From positions 1,364,001-1,428,000 of the forward strand of contig CAVZBW010000005.1 of the NCBI GenBank assembly GCA_963773635.1: a stretch of DNA of 64,000 bases. Reading direction: 5' to 3'. Shown here piece by piece: positions 41,682-49,869 of the stretch (the first letter of the stretch is position 1; every line of letters begins with the position of its first letter). Position numbers and translations under genes: made by a program. Source of the DNA: CAVZBW01 sp963773635. GTDB taxonomy: Bacteria; Actinomycetota; Acidimicrobiia; Acidimicrobiales; RAAP-2. The notes under the pieces are model-generated. The model did no database searches and was not told the origin of the DNA. It worked only from the letters and a program-made list of their open reading frames with translations.

Positions 41682-42284
41682 ATGGCGCTGCACCTGTCGG
41701 GCGATCCCGAAGCGGACCGGCTGCTCACCGAGGACCCGTTGGCCCTTGTCATCGGGATGCTGCTGGACCAGCAGTTCCCGATGGAGCGGGCGTTTGCCTC
41801 GCCGGCAGAGCTCGCTCGCCGACTCGGCGTGGCGCGCCTCGATCCCGGAGCGCTCGCCCGCATGGACCCCGAGCGGCTGGCGGCGATCTTTGCGGAGCGG
41901 CCGGCCCTCCACCGCTACCCCAAGTCCATGGCGGGCCGCGTCCAGGACCTCTGTGCGGTGATCGAGGAGCAGCTCGGAGGTGACACGACCGCCCTTTGGA
42001 CCCGCCCAGAGAGCGGCCGCGAGCTGGTGGACGAGTTCGAGAGCCTCCCGGGCTTCGGCAATCGCAAGGCCCGCATCTTCTGTGCCCTCCTGGGCAAGCA
42101 GCTCGGCGTGCAACCTCCCGGGTGGCGGGAGGCCTCCGAGCCCTACGGCGAGGCGGGGTCCTTCCGCTCCATCGCGGACGTCGTCAACGCGGAGAGCCTG
42201 GCAGAGGTCCGTGCCGTCAAACAGGCGGTCAAGCAGGCGGCAAAGAGGGCGACCAAGGCCGGCGGAGACGCCGTGGCGCGGTGA
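41682..42284 (+). CDS. HhH-GPD superfamily base-excision repair-like protein
   Basis: The 200-residue protein has a DNA-glycosylase-like helical core (PLALVIGMLLDQQFPMERAF) and a helix-hairpin-helix ESLPGFGNRKARIFCALLGKQ, less one or two residues at the ends. The usual catalytic Asp downstream of the hairpin is not clearly present, and there are no Fe-S cysteines, so it may be a short actinobacterial member with altered chemistry. Its stop overlaps the thiE start by GTGA. The C-terminal tail is Lys/Ala-rich. Confidence 0.78.
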   Translation: MALHLSGDPEADRLLTEDPLALVIGMLLDQQFPMERAFASPAELARRLGVARLDPGALARMDPERLAAIFAERPALHRYPKSMAGRVQDLCAVIEEQLGGDTTALWTRPESGRELVDEFESLPGFGNRKARIFCALLGKQLGVQPPGWREASEPYGEAGSFRSIADVVNAESLAEVRAVKQAVKQAAKRATKAGGDAVAR

Positions 42285-42967
42285 TCTCCGACCGGAGGCT
42301 CTACCTCTGTACCCCGGATCGGCCGGACCTCGAGTCCTTCGTCGGTGCGGTCATCCGTGGCGGCGTCGACGTCGTCCAGCTCCGGGAGAGGACCCTGAGC
42401 GACCGGGAGCTCATCGGTCGGGCCCGCAGGGTGCGCGCGGTCTGCGGTGACCTCGGGGTGCCGTTCGTCGTCAACGACCGGCCCGACGTCGCCCTCGAGG
42501 TCGGGGCCGACGGGGTGCATGTCGGCCAGGACGACATCCCACCCTCGCTGGCGCGGCGCATCCTCGGTCCGGAGGCCATCGTCGGGCTCTCCACCCACGC
42601 CCTTGCCGAGCTCGAGGCGGCGACGAACGAGCCGGTCGACTATCTCTCGGCCGGCCCGATCGAGCCCACGCCCACCAAGCCGGGCCGACCCGGAACGGGT
42701 CTTCGCTACGCATCGCTCGCTACGGCACGCGCCCGGAGGCCCGTCTTCGTGACCGGTGGGGTCCGGCCCGACCGGGTGGCCGACCTCGTCGGGGCCGGCG
42801 TCCGTCACTTCGTGGTCGTGCGCTACCTGACCGAGGCGAGCGATCCGGAGGCCGCCGCCCGCCGGCTGCGCGCCGCCATTGACGCGGCCATCGACGCGGC
42901 CATTGACGCGGCCGTCGACGTCGCCACCGGGTCGGCCATCGAGGCCGCCGGTGACCCGGCCTCTTAG
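42281..42967 (+). CDS. thiE: Thiamine-phosphate synthase
   Basis: This TIM-barrel enzyme joins HMP diphosphate and thiazole phosphate. The 228-residue protein has GGVDVVQLRERTLSDREL, FVVNDRPDVALEVGADGVH, VGQDDIPP, the STHALAELEAA segment, and GPIEPTPTKPGRPGTGL binding phosphates. GTG 42281 overlaps the HhH gene stop. The final 30 residues are a low-complexity tail built from AIDA repeats that is absent from typical ThiE. No other thi gene is adjacent. Confidence 0.93.
   Translation: MISDRRLYLCTPDRPDLESFVGAVIRGGVDVVQLRERTLSDRELIGRARRVRAVCGDLGVPFVVNDRPDVALEVGADGVHVGQDDIPPSLARRILGPEAIVGLSTHALAELEAATNEPVDYLSAGPIEPTPTKPGRPGTGLRYASLATARARRPVFVTGGVRPDRVADLVGAGVRHFVVVRYLTEASDPEAAARRLRAAIDAAIDAAIDAAVDVATGSAIEAAGDPAS
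42875..42922. repeat. Four 12-bp units in the thiE 3' end
   Basis: Four units of the form GCCATTGACGCG (variants GCCATCGACGCG and GCCGTCGACGTC) lie in tandem, in phase, and encode AIDA-AIDA-AIDA-AVDV. Confidence 0.85.
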
Positions 42968-42973
42968 TGCCGG

Positions 42974-43738
42974 TTAGTGCCGGCGCTCCAGCCAGCCCAT
43001 GAGCGTCGCCACGACGCGGGGGTCGGCGCGCAACCAGTGACCGGCTCCAAAGACGAGGCGCAGCTCCGAATTGGGGGCGGCGGACTCGGACAGGGCGCGT
43101 GCGGCGGCCGTGGGGACGTCCTGGTCGTCCGCCCCGTGCACGACCAGTAGCGGTCGGGGCCGCAGCGCGGCCGCCGCCTGGAGCGGGCGAAGGTCGACCA
43201 GTTGGCGTGCCCACCCGGCGACGTCGCTCGGAAAGTCGCCGTGGTCGATCACGCCGACGGACCGCACACGCGCCAGGAGGCCCTCGGGGTCCGAGGCGGC
43301 TCCGGCGAGATCGGCCGGCGCCCCGAGGGAGGCGACGCCGAGGATCGATTCGTCGGTCGCGGCGTGCCGCAGGCACAGTGCGCCACCGATCCCAAAGCCG
43401 ATGAGCCACACCCCGGCTCCACCGAACCCCTTGGCCAGGTCCACGAGGAACCCGAGGTCCTCGAGCCATCCTTCGATGGAGAAGTCTCCCTCGGATCCGC
43501 CGGCGCCGCGCAGCGTGCCGGTCACCACCTTCCGCCCCGACTCGACCGCCACCCGGTCGGCGAGCATCAGGTAGGACCTTCCGTGGTCCGGGGCCCCTCC
43601 CCTCCCGATCGGGAAGTCGTGGCAGATGACGACCGTCGAGCGCATCGGGTCGGAGACGGGGTGCGGCGTGACGTAGGTGTGCAGCGTGCCGCCGGGACCC
43701 GCGGCGAGCTTCCAGGGCCCGCTCACCGGCGCCACCAC
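42974..43738 (-). CDS. Alpha/beta-hydrolase-fold protein lacking the nucleophile Ser
   Basis: The 254-residue protein has the hydrolase fold: VVICHDFPIG oxyanion region, LRGAGGSEGDF, a VVHGADDQDVP acid loop and a terminal GAGHW His. The nucleophile elbow reads GFGIGG at 114-119, with Gly 116 where Ser is expected; the codon is GGG. Without the nucleophile, ordinary esterase activity is unlikely, and a binding or non-covalent lyase role is possible. It overlaps the DUF1707-like gene by 16 bases on the same strand, so the two are co-expressed. Confidence 0.78.
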   Translation of the reverse strand: MVAPVSGPWKLAAGPGGTLHTYVTPHPVSDPMRSTVVICHDFPIGRGGAPDHGRSYLMLADRVAVESGRKVVTGTLRGAGGSEGDFSIEGWLEDLGFLVDLAKGFGGAGVWLIGFGIGGALCLRHAATDESILGVASLGAPADLAGAASDPEGLLARVRSVGVIDHGDFPSDVAGWARQLVDLRPLQAAAALRPRPLLVVHGADDQDVPTAAARALSESAAPNSELRLVFGAGHWLRADPRVVATLMGWLERRH

Positions 43739-44073
43739 CGGCGCCGGCGCGGTGCGTCCGACGACTGCAGGTGCGAGACCGCCGGTGGGAACGGGAGATC
43801 CGCGGTCAGCTGATAGAGCTCCTCGAGCGTCGAGGCCGCCCAGACCGCATCGACGCGTCGGGAGAAATCCTCGGCCTCGATGCTGCCCTTGCCGTAGTGG
43901 TAGCTGAGGAGCGAGGCGAACGTCTCGCGCTCCTGCTCGGTGGGGGCCGGCGAGGACGACTGGCTGGCACGGCGCTCGCGCATCTCGCGCGCCAGGCGAT
44001 CGGCTCCCGATTCGGTCGGCCGGGGCCCCGGATGGTCGTTCGGAGCCCCCCCTTCAGCCGGAGGCCCGTTCAC
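43723..44073 (-). CDS. DUF1707/SHOCT-like small protein
   Basis: The 116-residue protein has a DUF1707-like domain in its middle (EQERETFASLLSYHYGKGSI, EAEDFSRRVDAVWAASTLEEL, QLTADLP, the middle piece given less its ends), a short oligomerisation-like helical unit frequent in actinobacterial membrane-stress proteins. The N-terminus is Pro/Gly-rich and the C-terminus is strongly basic (RRRRWWRR). No membrane segment is present. It overlaps the hydrolase-fold gene downstream and follows the acyl-CoA dehydrogenase gene by 15 bases in the same direction. Confidence 0.7.
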   Translation of the reverse strand: MNGPPAEGGAPNDHPGPRPTESGADRLAREMRERRASQSSSPAPTEQERETFASLLSYHYGKGSIEAEDFSRRVDAVWAASTLEELYQLTADLPFPPAVSHLQSSDAPRRRRWWRR

Positions 44074-44088
44074 CGTCTGGCCCGGCGA

Positions 44089-45204
44089 TCAGATCCCGAT
44101 CCGCTGGGCCAGCAGCTCGCGATGGTAGGCGGGGTCACCGAAGAGCAGCTCAGAGGACTTGGCACGCTTGAAGTACAGGTGGGCGTGGTGCTCCCAGGTG
44201 AAGCCGATGCCACCGTGAATCTGGATGTTCTCGGCCGCGGCGTGGAAGTACGCCTCCGAGCAGTAGGACTTGGCCAGGCTGGCGACGACCGGGAGCTCGT
44301 CGGAGTCCTCGGCGGCGGCCCATCCCGCGTAGTAGGCCGCGGACTTGGCCGATTCGACCTCGAGCAGCATGTCGGCGCACTTGTGCTTGATGGCCTGGAA
44401 GCTCCCGATCGGTCGACCGAACTGGATGCGGGTCTTGGCGTAGTCGACCGCCGAATCCAGGCACCGCTGCGCGCCACCCACCTGCTCGGCGGCGAGGGCG
44501 ACCGCAGCAAGGTCGAGGGTCTTGGAGAGTCCCGGGGCAGCACCGCCGTCCGCGCCGACGAGCCGTGCCGGCGTGTCGGCGAACTCGAGGCGCGCCTGCT
44601 TGCGGGTCTGGTCCATCGTGGCGAGCGGCCTCCGGGTCAGGCCCGAGGCATCCCCCGTCACCGAGAAGAGGCTGAGGCCCGCCGGCGTCCGGCCCACCAC
44701 CAGGATCACGTCGGCCGTGTACCCGTCGAGCACGAACATCTTGTGACCGTTGAGCGTCCAGCCGTCGTCCGACGGCTTGGCCTCGAGGGTCACCGAGTCG
44801 AGGTCCCAGCGGCCGCTGTCCTCGGTGATCGCGAGCGTCCCGATGGACTCCCCGGACGCCAGCGCCGGCAGCAGGTCCTTCTTGGCGGCCTCGTCCCCGG
44901 AGGTCAGCAAGGCGTTGGTCGCCAGGGCCACCGTCGAGAAGTACGGGGCGCAGAGCAGGGCGGCGCCCATCTCCTCGAGCACCACGATCAGCTCGACGTA
45001 GCCGAACCCCGAACCGCCGTACTCCTCCGGCACGATCAGGGACTGCAGCCCCAGCTGGTCGCCCATCTGCCGCCACACCGCAGGGTCGTAGCCCTCGGTG
45101 GTCTCCATCAGGCGACGCACCTCGGTCTCCGGGGACTTGTCCTCCAGGAAACGGTGGACCGCTCGTCGAAGCTCCTCCTGCTCCTCGCTGAACGCGAAGT
45201 TCAT
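44089..45204 (-). CDS. Acyl-CoA dehydrogenase
   Basis: The 371-residue FAD enzyme has the ACAD plan: an N-terminal helical domain starting MNFAFSEEQEELRRAVHRFL, ALCAPYFSTVALATNAL, the middle beta-barrel, and the C-terminal domain with FGRPIGSFQAIKHKCADML and the QIHGGIGFTWEHHAHLYFKR region (given less its ends). It oxidises an acyl-CoA to the enoyl-CoA. ATG 45204 follows AAAGGGG and begins at conserved sequence; the open frame extends 50 codons upstream. The catalytic Glu position is not clear, as in several actinobacterial FadE heterodimer subunits. Confidence 0.88.
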   Translation of the reverse strand: MNFAFSEEQEELRRAVHRFLEDKSPETEVRRLMETTEGYDPAVWRQMGDQLGLQSLIVPEEYGGSGFGYVELIVVLEEMGAALLCAPYFSTVALATNALLTSGDEAAKKDLLPALASGESIGTLAITEDSGRWDLDSVTLEAKPSDDGWTLNGHKMFVLDGYTADVILVVGRTPAGLSLFSVTGDASGLTRRPLATMDQTRKQARLEFADTPARLVGADGGAAPGLSKTLDLAAVALAAEQVGGAQRCLDSAVDYAKTRIQFGRPIGSFQAIKHKCADMLLEVESAKSAAYYAGWAAAEDSDELPVVASLAKSYCSEAYFHAAAENIQIHGGIGFTWEHHAHLYFKRAKSSELLFGDPAYHRELLAQRIGI

Positions 45205-45416
45205 GGAGCCACCCCTTTCACTGCTCTGCTCATGCCCACCGGCCCGGTCGTCCTCTCGTGAAGCGTGCCGCCCCATGACCGATCGCCCCCAAGACCGATC
45301 GGCAGGCCTGTCTACCAGAACACCCAGCATTCCACCAGCGACCTTCGCCGTCACGACGGCAGCGTCCGGCCCGCCCCCGTCGGTCGTGCCAGACGGCGTT
45401 GTGGGAGACTGGGGAG

Positions 45417-46034
45417 GTGCCGGAGGTCAACCTCATCTGGAAGGACGCCACGTGCGAGGTCCATCGGACCGTGGTGGGACCGATGGACAACAACGTGTAC
45501 GTCGTGCGCTGCCGGCGGACGGGCGACGCCGTGCTCGTGGACGCGGCCAACGAGCACGAGGCACTGCTCGACCTGTGCCGCGACCTCGGCGTCCGGAGCG
45601 TGGTCGAGACCCACGGCCACTGGGATCACATCCAGGCCGTTCCGGCGGTGCGCGACGCCGGCTACCAGGTGGCGGTCACCCCCGAGGACGCCGAGATGCT
45701 GCCCTCCTACGACCTCTTGCTGCGCGACGACCAGGTGCTCGAGGTCGGTCGGCTCCGCATTCGGACCCTGGCCACGCCGGGCCACACCCCGGGTTCCATC
45801 TGCTTCGCGGTGGAGGGCACGCCCCTGCTGCTCTCCGGGGACACGCTCTTTCCGGGGGGCCCGGGCAACACCACGTTTCCCGGAGGCAACTTCGCCACGA
45901 TCATCCGCTCCATCGAGGACCGCATCTTCTCCCGCTTCGAGGCCGACACCATCGTCCTCCCCGGGCACGGGGCCTCGACGACGGTGGGCTCCGAGTCCCC
46001 CCACCTCTCGGAGTGGATCGAGCGCGGCTGGTAG
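45417..46034 (+). CDS. Metallo-beta-lactamase-fold hydrolase, glyoxalase II-like
   Basis: The protein of about 205 residues has the MBL metal signature HGHWDH, the third His in TPGHTPGSICF, Asp in LLSGDTLFPGG and the late His in VLPGHGAST. The pattern matches glyoxalase II and related thioesterases. GTG 45417 is preceded by GGGGAG, but TTG 45399 six codons earlier is possible. It is divergent from the acyl-CoA dehydrogenase and followed by a stem-loop before the suf genes. The substrate is unknown. Confidence 0.85.
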   Translation: MPEVNLIWKDATCEVHRTVVGPMDNNVYVVRCRRTGDAVLVDAANEHEALLDLCRDLGVRSVVETHGHWDHIQAVPAVRDAGYQVAVTPEDAEMLPSYDLLLRDDQVLEVGRLRIRTLATPGHTPGSICFAVEGTPLLLSGDTLFPGGPGNTTFPGGNFATIIRSIEDRIFSRFEADTIVLPGHGASTTVGSESPHLSEWIERGW

Positions 46035-46086
46035 CTCCGGGCGGCAGCCACGAGGGCTGCGCCGGCACCATCAAAGGGGATCGATT

Positions 46087-46118
46087 AACCCTATTCCCGT
46101 GTTGGAAATAGGGTTTTT
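46087..46118 (+). terminator. Stem-loop with T-run between the MBL gene and sufC
   Basis: AACCCTATT (46087-46095) pairs exactly with AATAGGGTT (46107-46115) across an 11-base loop and is followed by TTT, giving a five-T run in total. It fits an intrinsic terminator for the MBL gene. Because it lies only 20 bases before sufC it could also be an operator or leader structure of the suf genes. Confidence 0.5.
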
Positions 46119-46136
46119 CAAGGTAAGCTCTTGCGT

Positions 46137-46911
46137 GTGACGCCGCTCCTCGAGATCGTCGACCTGCACGTATCTGCAGAGGGCAAGCCCATCCTGAAGG
46201 GGGTGAGCCTGGAGATCGGACAGGGCGAGTCGCACGTCCTCATGGGTCCCAACGGGGCCGGCAAGTCCACGCTGGCCTCCACCCTCCTCGGACGCCCGGG
46301 CTACCGCGTCGACGGCGGCGCCATCCGTCTCGCCGGCGAGGACATCACCGAGTGGGCGACGGACGCCCGCGCCAAGGCGGGGCTCTTCCTGGCCTTCCAG
46401 TACCCCGAGTCGATCAGCGGCGTCTCGGTGCTCCAGTTCCTCCGCCAGGCCATAGGGGCGAGGCGGGGCGAGGACACCTCGGTGCTCGAAGTCCGCCTCG
46501 CCATGACGGAATGGATGGAGCGTCTCGGGATCGACCCCGCGTTTGGCGAGCGCCACCTCAACGAGGGGTTCTCGGGGGGCGAGCGCAAGCGCAACGAGAT
46601 CCTCCAGATGGCCCTGCTCGAGCCCCGCCTGGCCGTGCTCGACGAGACCGATTCGGGCCTCGACATCGACGCGCTCGAGAGTCGTCGGCCAGGGCGTCCA
46701 GAAGGTCCGGGCGGAGCGGCCGGAGACCGCGGTACTCGCCGTCACCCACTACCAGCGCCTGCTCGCGTACATGGCTCCCGACCGGGTGCACCTGATGGTC
46801 GACGGGCGGGTGGTCGAGAGCGGCGGCCCGGAGCTGGCGGCCCGCATCGAGCAAGAGGGCTACCAGCACTGGCTGCCCGGCCCGGAGACACGAGAGGGGG
46901 TTCGACGATGA
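46137..46911 (+). pseudogene. sufC: sufC, first copy, interrupted by a +1 frameshift
   Basis: SufC is the ABC ATPase of the SufBCD Fe-S scaffold. Walker A GPNGAGKST (37-45), the Q-loop FQYPES, signature GFSGGERKRN and Walker B LAVLDETDSGLDID are in one frame. After 46677 the conserved remainder (RVVGQGVQKVRAE, VTHYQRLL H-loop, VDGRVVESGG) continues in the +1 frame. One extra base in GAGA at 46677-46680 explains this. The shift fuses the 5' part in frame to sufS. Its proper stop overlaps the sufS ATG (ATGA). It may be a true pseudogene or an assembly indel. Confidence 0.85.
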
Positions 46912-48155
46912 CCGCAGGAGAGCCCCCCATGGACATCGCCGTGTTGCGCAAGGACTTCCCGCTGCTCTCCCGGATCGTCCACGACCGTCCGATCGTCTAC
47001 CTCGACTCGGCGTCGAGCTCGCTCCAGCCGCGGGCCGTCCTCCGGGCGATGGAGCACTACTACGAGACGACGCACGCCAACGTGCACCGCGGCGTGTACA
47101 CCAACGCGGAGGAGTCCACCCGCCTCTACGAACACGCCCGAGTCGCCGTCGGCCGCCTCGTGGGCGCCCCCCGACCCGAGCGCGAGATCGTCTTCACCAA
47201 GAACACCACCGAGGCGATCAACCTGGTCGCCCATTCGTGGGGACGCACCAACCTGCGGGCCGGCGACGTCGTGGTCCTGAGCGAGATGGAGCACCACGCG
47301 AACATCGTGCCCTGGCTCATGCTCGCGAGCGAGCGGGACATCGAGCTGCGCTACCTGCCGATCGACGGCGACGGCCGGCTGGCGCTCGACGACCTGGACC
47401 GGACGCTCGAGGGAGCCAAGCTGCTCTCGATCGCCGGCATGTCCAACGTGCTCGGCACGATCAACCCGATCCCGCGGCTGGCGGCGGCCGCTCATCGTGC
47501 GGGGGCACTCATCCTGGTCGACGGCGCCCAGTCCGTCCCTCACCAGCCGGTCGACGTGAGGGAGTGGGACGCCGACTTCCTGACCTTCTCCGGCCACAAG
47601 ATGCTCGGCCCGACCGGCATCGGGGTGCTGTGGGCACGAGCGGAGCTCCTCGAGGCGATGCCGCCGTTCCTCGGGGGCGGCGGGATGATCCTCGACGTGC
47701 GGCTCGACCGCTTCCTGCCCGCGGAGCCCCCCTGGCGATTCGAGGCGGGGACCCCGCCCATCGCCGAGGCCGTCGGCCTCACGGCCGCCGTCGAGTACCT
47801 GCAGGGCCTCGACATGCACAATGTCCGCGCCTACGAGCACGAGCTCACCGGCTACGCCATGCGCCGACTCGAGGAGCGTCTCGGCGACAGCTGCCAGGTC
47901 TTCGGTCCCCCGCCCGGGGACGACCGAGGCGGCGTGCTGTCACTGGCCCTGCGCGACGTGCATCCCCACGACGTGGCTCAGGTCCTCGACAGCTTTGGCG
48001 TGTGCATCCGGCCGGGCCACCATTGTGCGAAACCGCTCATGCGGAGACTCGGCGTCCCGGCGACCGCCCGTGCCTCGCTCGCCGTCTACAACGAGGAGCG
48101 CGACGTCGAGGTCCTGATCGACGGCCTCGAGCAAGCCGGTAGGTTGTTCTGGTGA
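46908..48155 (+). CDS. sufS: SufS-type cysteine desulfurase
   Basis: This group II PLP enzyme takes sulfur from cysteine for Fe-S cluster assembly. The 415-residue protein has the PLP Lys 231 in TFSGHKMLGPTG, substrate-binding residues in YLDSASSS, and the persulfide Cys 373 in RPGHHCAKPLM with the short loop typical of SufS. ATG 46908 overlaps the intended sufC stop. The same frame continues upstream into the frameshifted sufC, so an apparent SufC-SufS fusion is an artefact of that shift. sufU follows 41 bases downstream. Confidence 0.94.
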   Translation: MTAGEPPMDIAVLRKDFPLLSRIVHDRPIVYLDSASSSLQPRAVLRAMEHYYETTHANVHRGVYTNAEESTRLYEHARVAVGRLVGAPRPEREIVFTKNTTEAINLVAHSWGRTNLRAGDVVVLSEMEHHANIVPWLMLASERDIELRYLPIDGDGRLALDDLDRTLEGAKLLSIAGMSNVLGTINPIPRLAAAAHRAGALILVDGAQSVPHQPVDVREWDADFLTFSGHKMLGPTGIGVLWARAELLEAMPPFLGGGGMILDVRLDRFLPAEPPWRFEAGTPPIAEAVGLTAAVEYLQGLDMHNVRAYEHELTGYAMRRLEERLGDSCQVFGPPPGDDRGGVLSLALRDVHPHDVAQVLDSFGVCIRPGHHCAKPLMRRLGVPATARASLAVYNEERDVEVLIDGLEQAGRLFW

Positions 48156-48196
48156 TCTCGATGGCCCTGATCTGGATGGCGCGGAGGCGTTGAGCG

Positions 48197-48752
48197 ATGC
48201 CGGACCTTGAGGAGCTGTATCGGGAGATCATCCTCGACCACTACCGCTCGCCGAGGAACCGCGGCGAGCTGGAGTCGCCGCCGGCGCACCGGGTGGAGGG
48301 CTTCAACCCTCTGTGCGGCGACGAGGTGGTGGTGAGTCTCCTCGTCGACGGCGACACGCTGTCGGACATCAAGATCGCCGGCAGCGGCTGCTCCATCAGC
48401 CAGTCATCGGCTTCGCTCATGTCGGCTGCGGTCAAGGGGCGTCCGATCGGCGACGTGCAGGCGCTCATCGCGACGTTCAAGCGGATGATGTCGGTCCACG
48501 GGGCCAGCCTCGGATCTGACGTGACCAACGGGCACGAGCACGATCGGACCGCCTACCCCGAGGAGCGCCGAGGACCCCGAGGACACGGTCAACGGCACCA
48601 GGGACGAGGAGGGCCCGCTCGACCTGAGCAAGCTCGGCGAGCTCGCCGCCCTGCAGGGCGTCGTCAAGTTCCCGGTCCGGATCAAGTGCGCCACCCTCTG
48701 CTGGAACGCCCTGTCCCAGGGTCTCGAGGAGCTCCGGACCGCCGACGCCTGA
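48197..48752 (+). pseudogene. sufU: sufU, apparent +1 frameshift in the linker
   Basis: SufU is the zinc-dependent sulfur acceptor that activates SufS. Cys 40 and Asp 42 (NPLCGDEV) and Cys 65 (GSGCSISQSSASLM) lie in the first frame, but the C-terminal part with the third ligand (KFPVRIKCATLCWNALSQGL) lies in another frame ending at TGA 48750. One extra base between about 48525 and 48610, most simply in CCCC at 48556-48559, reconciles them. Without correction the protein loses a zinc ligand and gains an Arg-rich tail. Function or assembly error must be tested. Confidence 0.85.
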
Positions 48753-48784
48753 TCGTGGCGGCGCGGCCCTCGAGGCCTGTCCGC

Positions 48785-49552
48785 TCAGCGACCCAGGTAC
48801 GCCTGGTAGCCGCTTCCCTCGAGCTCCTGGGCCAGCTCCGAGCCTCCGCTGGCGGCGATGCGGCCGTCGACCAGGACGTGCACACGGTCCGCGTGCAGCA
48901 CCGACAGGAGCCTCGGGAAGTGGGTGACGGCGAGGACGCCGAGCCCCCACTCGGTGGTCGCATCCTCGATCCGTCTCGCCACCGCCCGCAAGGCATCCAC
49001 GTCGAGCCCGGAGTCGATCTCGTCCAGGACGGCGTAGCGGGGCTGGAGGACGCCGAGTTGCAGCGTCTCGTTGCGCTTCCGCTCCCCTCCGGACAGGTCC
49101 ACGTTGACGGGGCGATCGAGGAGGGCCTCGCTGAGTCCGATCCGGCGGGCCTCCCGCCGCAGCCGGTCTCGCAGCTCCTCGCGATCCGGGGTGTCGGAGG
49201 CCTCGGCGATGAGCGCCTCGAGCTGCACCCCGACCACCTCGACGGGATGCTGTAAAGCCACGAAGAGACCGGCGCGGGCACGCATCCAGGTCGGGAGGGA
49301 GAGGAGCTCGCGTCCGCCGATGGTGACGCTGCCCTCGGTCACCTCGACACCGGGCCGGCCGATCAGCGCGTGGGCCAGCGTGCTCTTGCCCGAACCGTTG
49401 GGACCCATGACGGCGTGCACCTCCCCGGGGCCGACGTCGAGGTCGATGCCGTGGAGCACCTCGCGACCGCCGGCCCTGGCGCACAGGCCCCGGATGGCGA
49501 GCCGGTCGGTCCCCGCGGGGGTGACGGCCTCGGTGACCTCGGGTCCGCTCAC
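48785..49552 (-). CDS. sufC: SufC-like Fe-S assembly ATPase, second copy
   Basis: The 255-residue ABC ATPase has Walker A GPNGSGKST (50-58), signature LSGGERKRNE and Walker B VLDEIDSGLDVDAL, plus the H-loop in VTHFPRLL. It belongs to the SufC group but differs from the usual FQYP and VTHYQR forms (ALQHP and VTHFPR here) and shares only moderate similarity with the plus-strand copy. GTG 49552 overlaps the Rieske gene stop (GTGA). As the only intact sufC in the window, and encoded with sufD, it is likely the SufBCD ATPase. Confidence 0.9.
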   Translation of the reverse strand: MSGPEVTEAVTPAGTDRLAIRGLCARAGGREVLHGIDLDVGPGEVHAVMGPNGSGKSTLAHALIGRPGVEVTEGSVTIGGRELLSLPTWMRARAGLFVALQHPVEVVGVQLEALIAEASDTPDREELRDRLRREARRIGLSEALLDRPVNVDLSGGERKRNETLQLGVLQPRYAVLDEIDSGLDVDALRAVARRIEDATTEWGLGVLAVTHFPRLLSVLHADRVHVLVDGRIAASGGSELAQELEGSGYQAYLGR

Positions 49553-49869
49553 GGAACCACCACTGCGACCTCGCCGTGGGCCACCTCCACCTCGTAGACC
49601 GAGACGGGCTGGGTGGCCGGGAGCGAGCACGGCGCCCCGGTACGCAGGTCGAACGTGCTGCCGTGCCGCGGGCACTCGATCTCCACCTCGTCCACCCAGA
49701 CGTCTCCCTCCGACAGCGAGTAGTCCTCGTGGCTACAGGTGTCGCTCACGGCGTAGAAGTCGTCGCCGATCCGGACCAGGGCGATCGCCAGGCCCTCGGG
49801 CGTGAACCGCCGGGCCGTGCCGGGCTCGATCTCGTCGACCCTGCACAGAGGGATCCGTCGCGCCGTCAT
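49549..49869 (-). CDS. Rieske [2Fe-2S] ferredoxin of the suf operon
   Basis: The 106-residue protein binds a [2Fe-2S] cluster through Cys 45 and His 47 (DTCSHED) and Cys 66 and His 69 (CPRHG). It is a NirD/ferredoxin-like electron carrier, a common companion of sufD in actinobacterial suf operons. It overlaps both neighbours by four bases (ATGA with sufD, GTGA with sufC). A role in supplying electrons or testing cluster transfer is inferred. Confidence 0.9.
   Translation of the reverse strand: MTARRIPLCRVDEIEPGTARRFTPEGLAIALVRIGDDFYAVSDTCSHEDYSLSEGDVWVDEVEIECPRHGSTFDLRTGAPCSLPATQPVSVYEVEVAHGEVAVVVP

Noticed and set aside
46131..48155. A natural SufC-SufS fusion protein
   Set aside because: The fused segment between them has Arg/Gly-rich nonsense sequence while the true sufC end is present in the next frame, so a frameshift explains it better.
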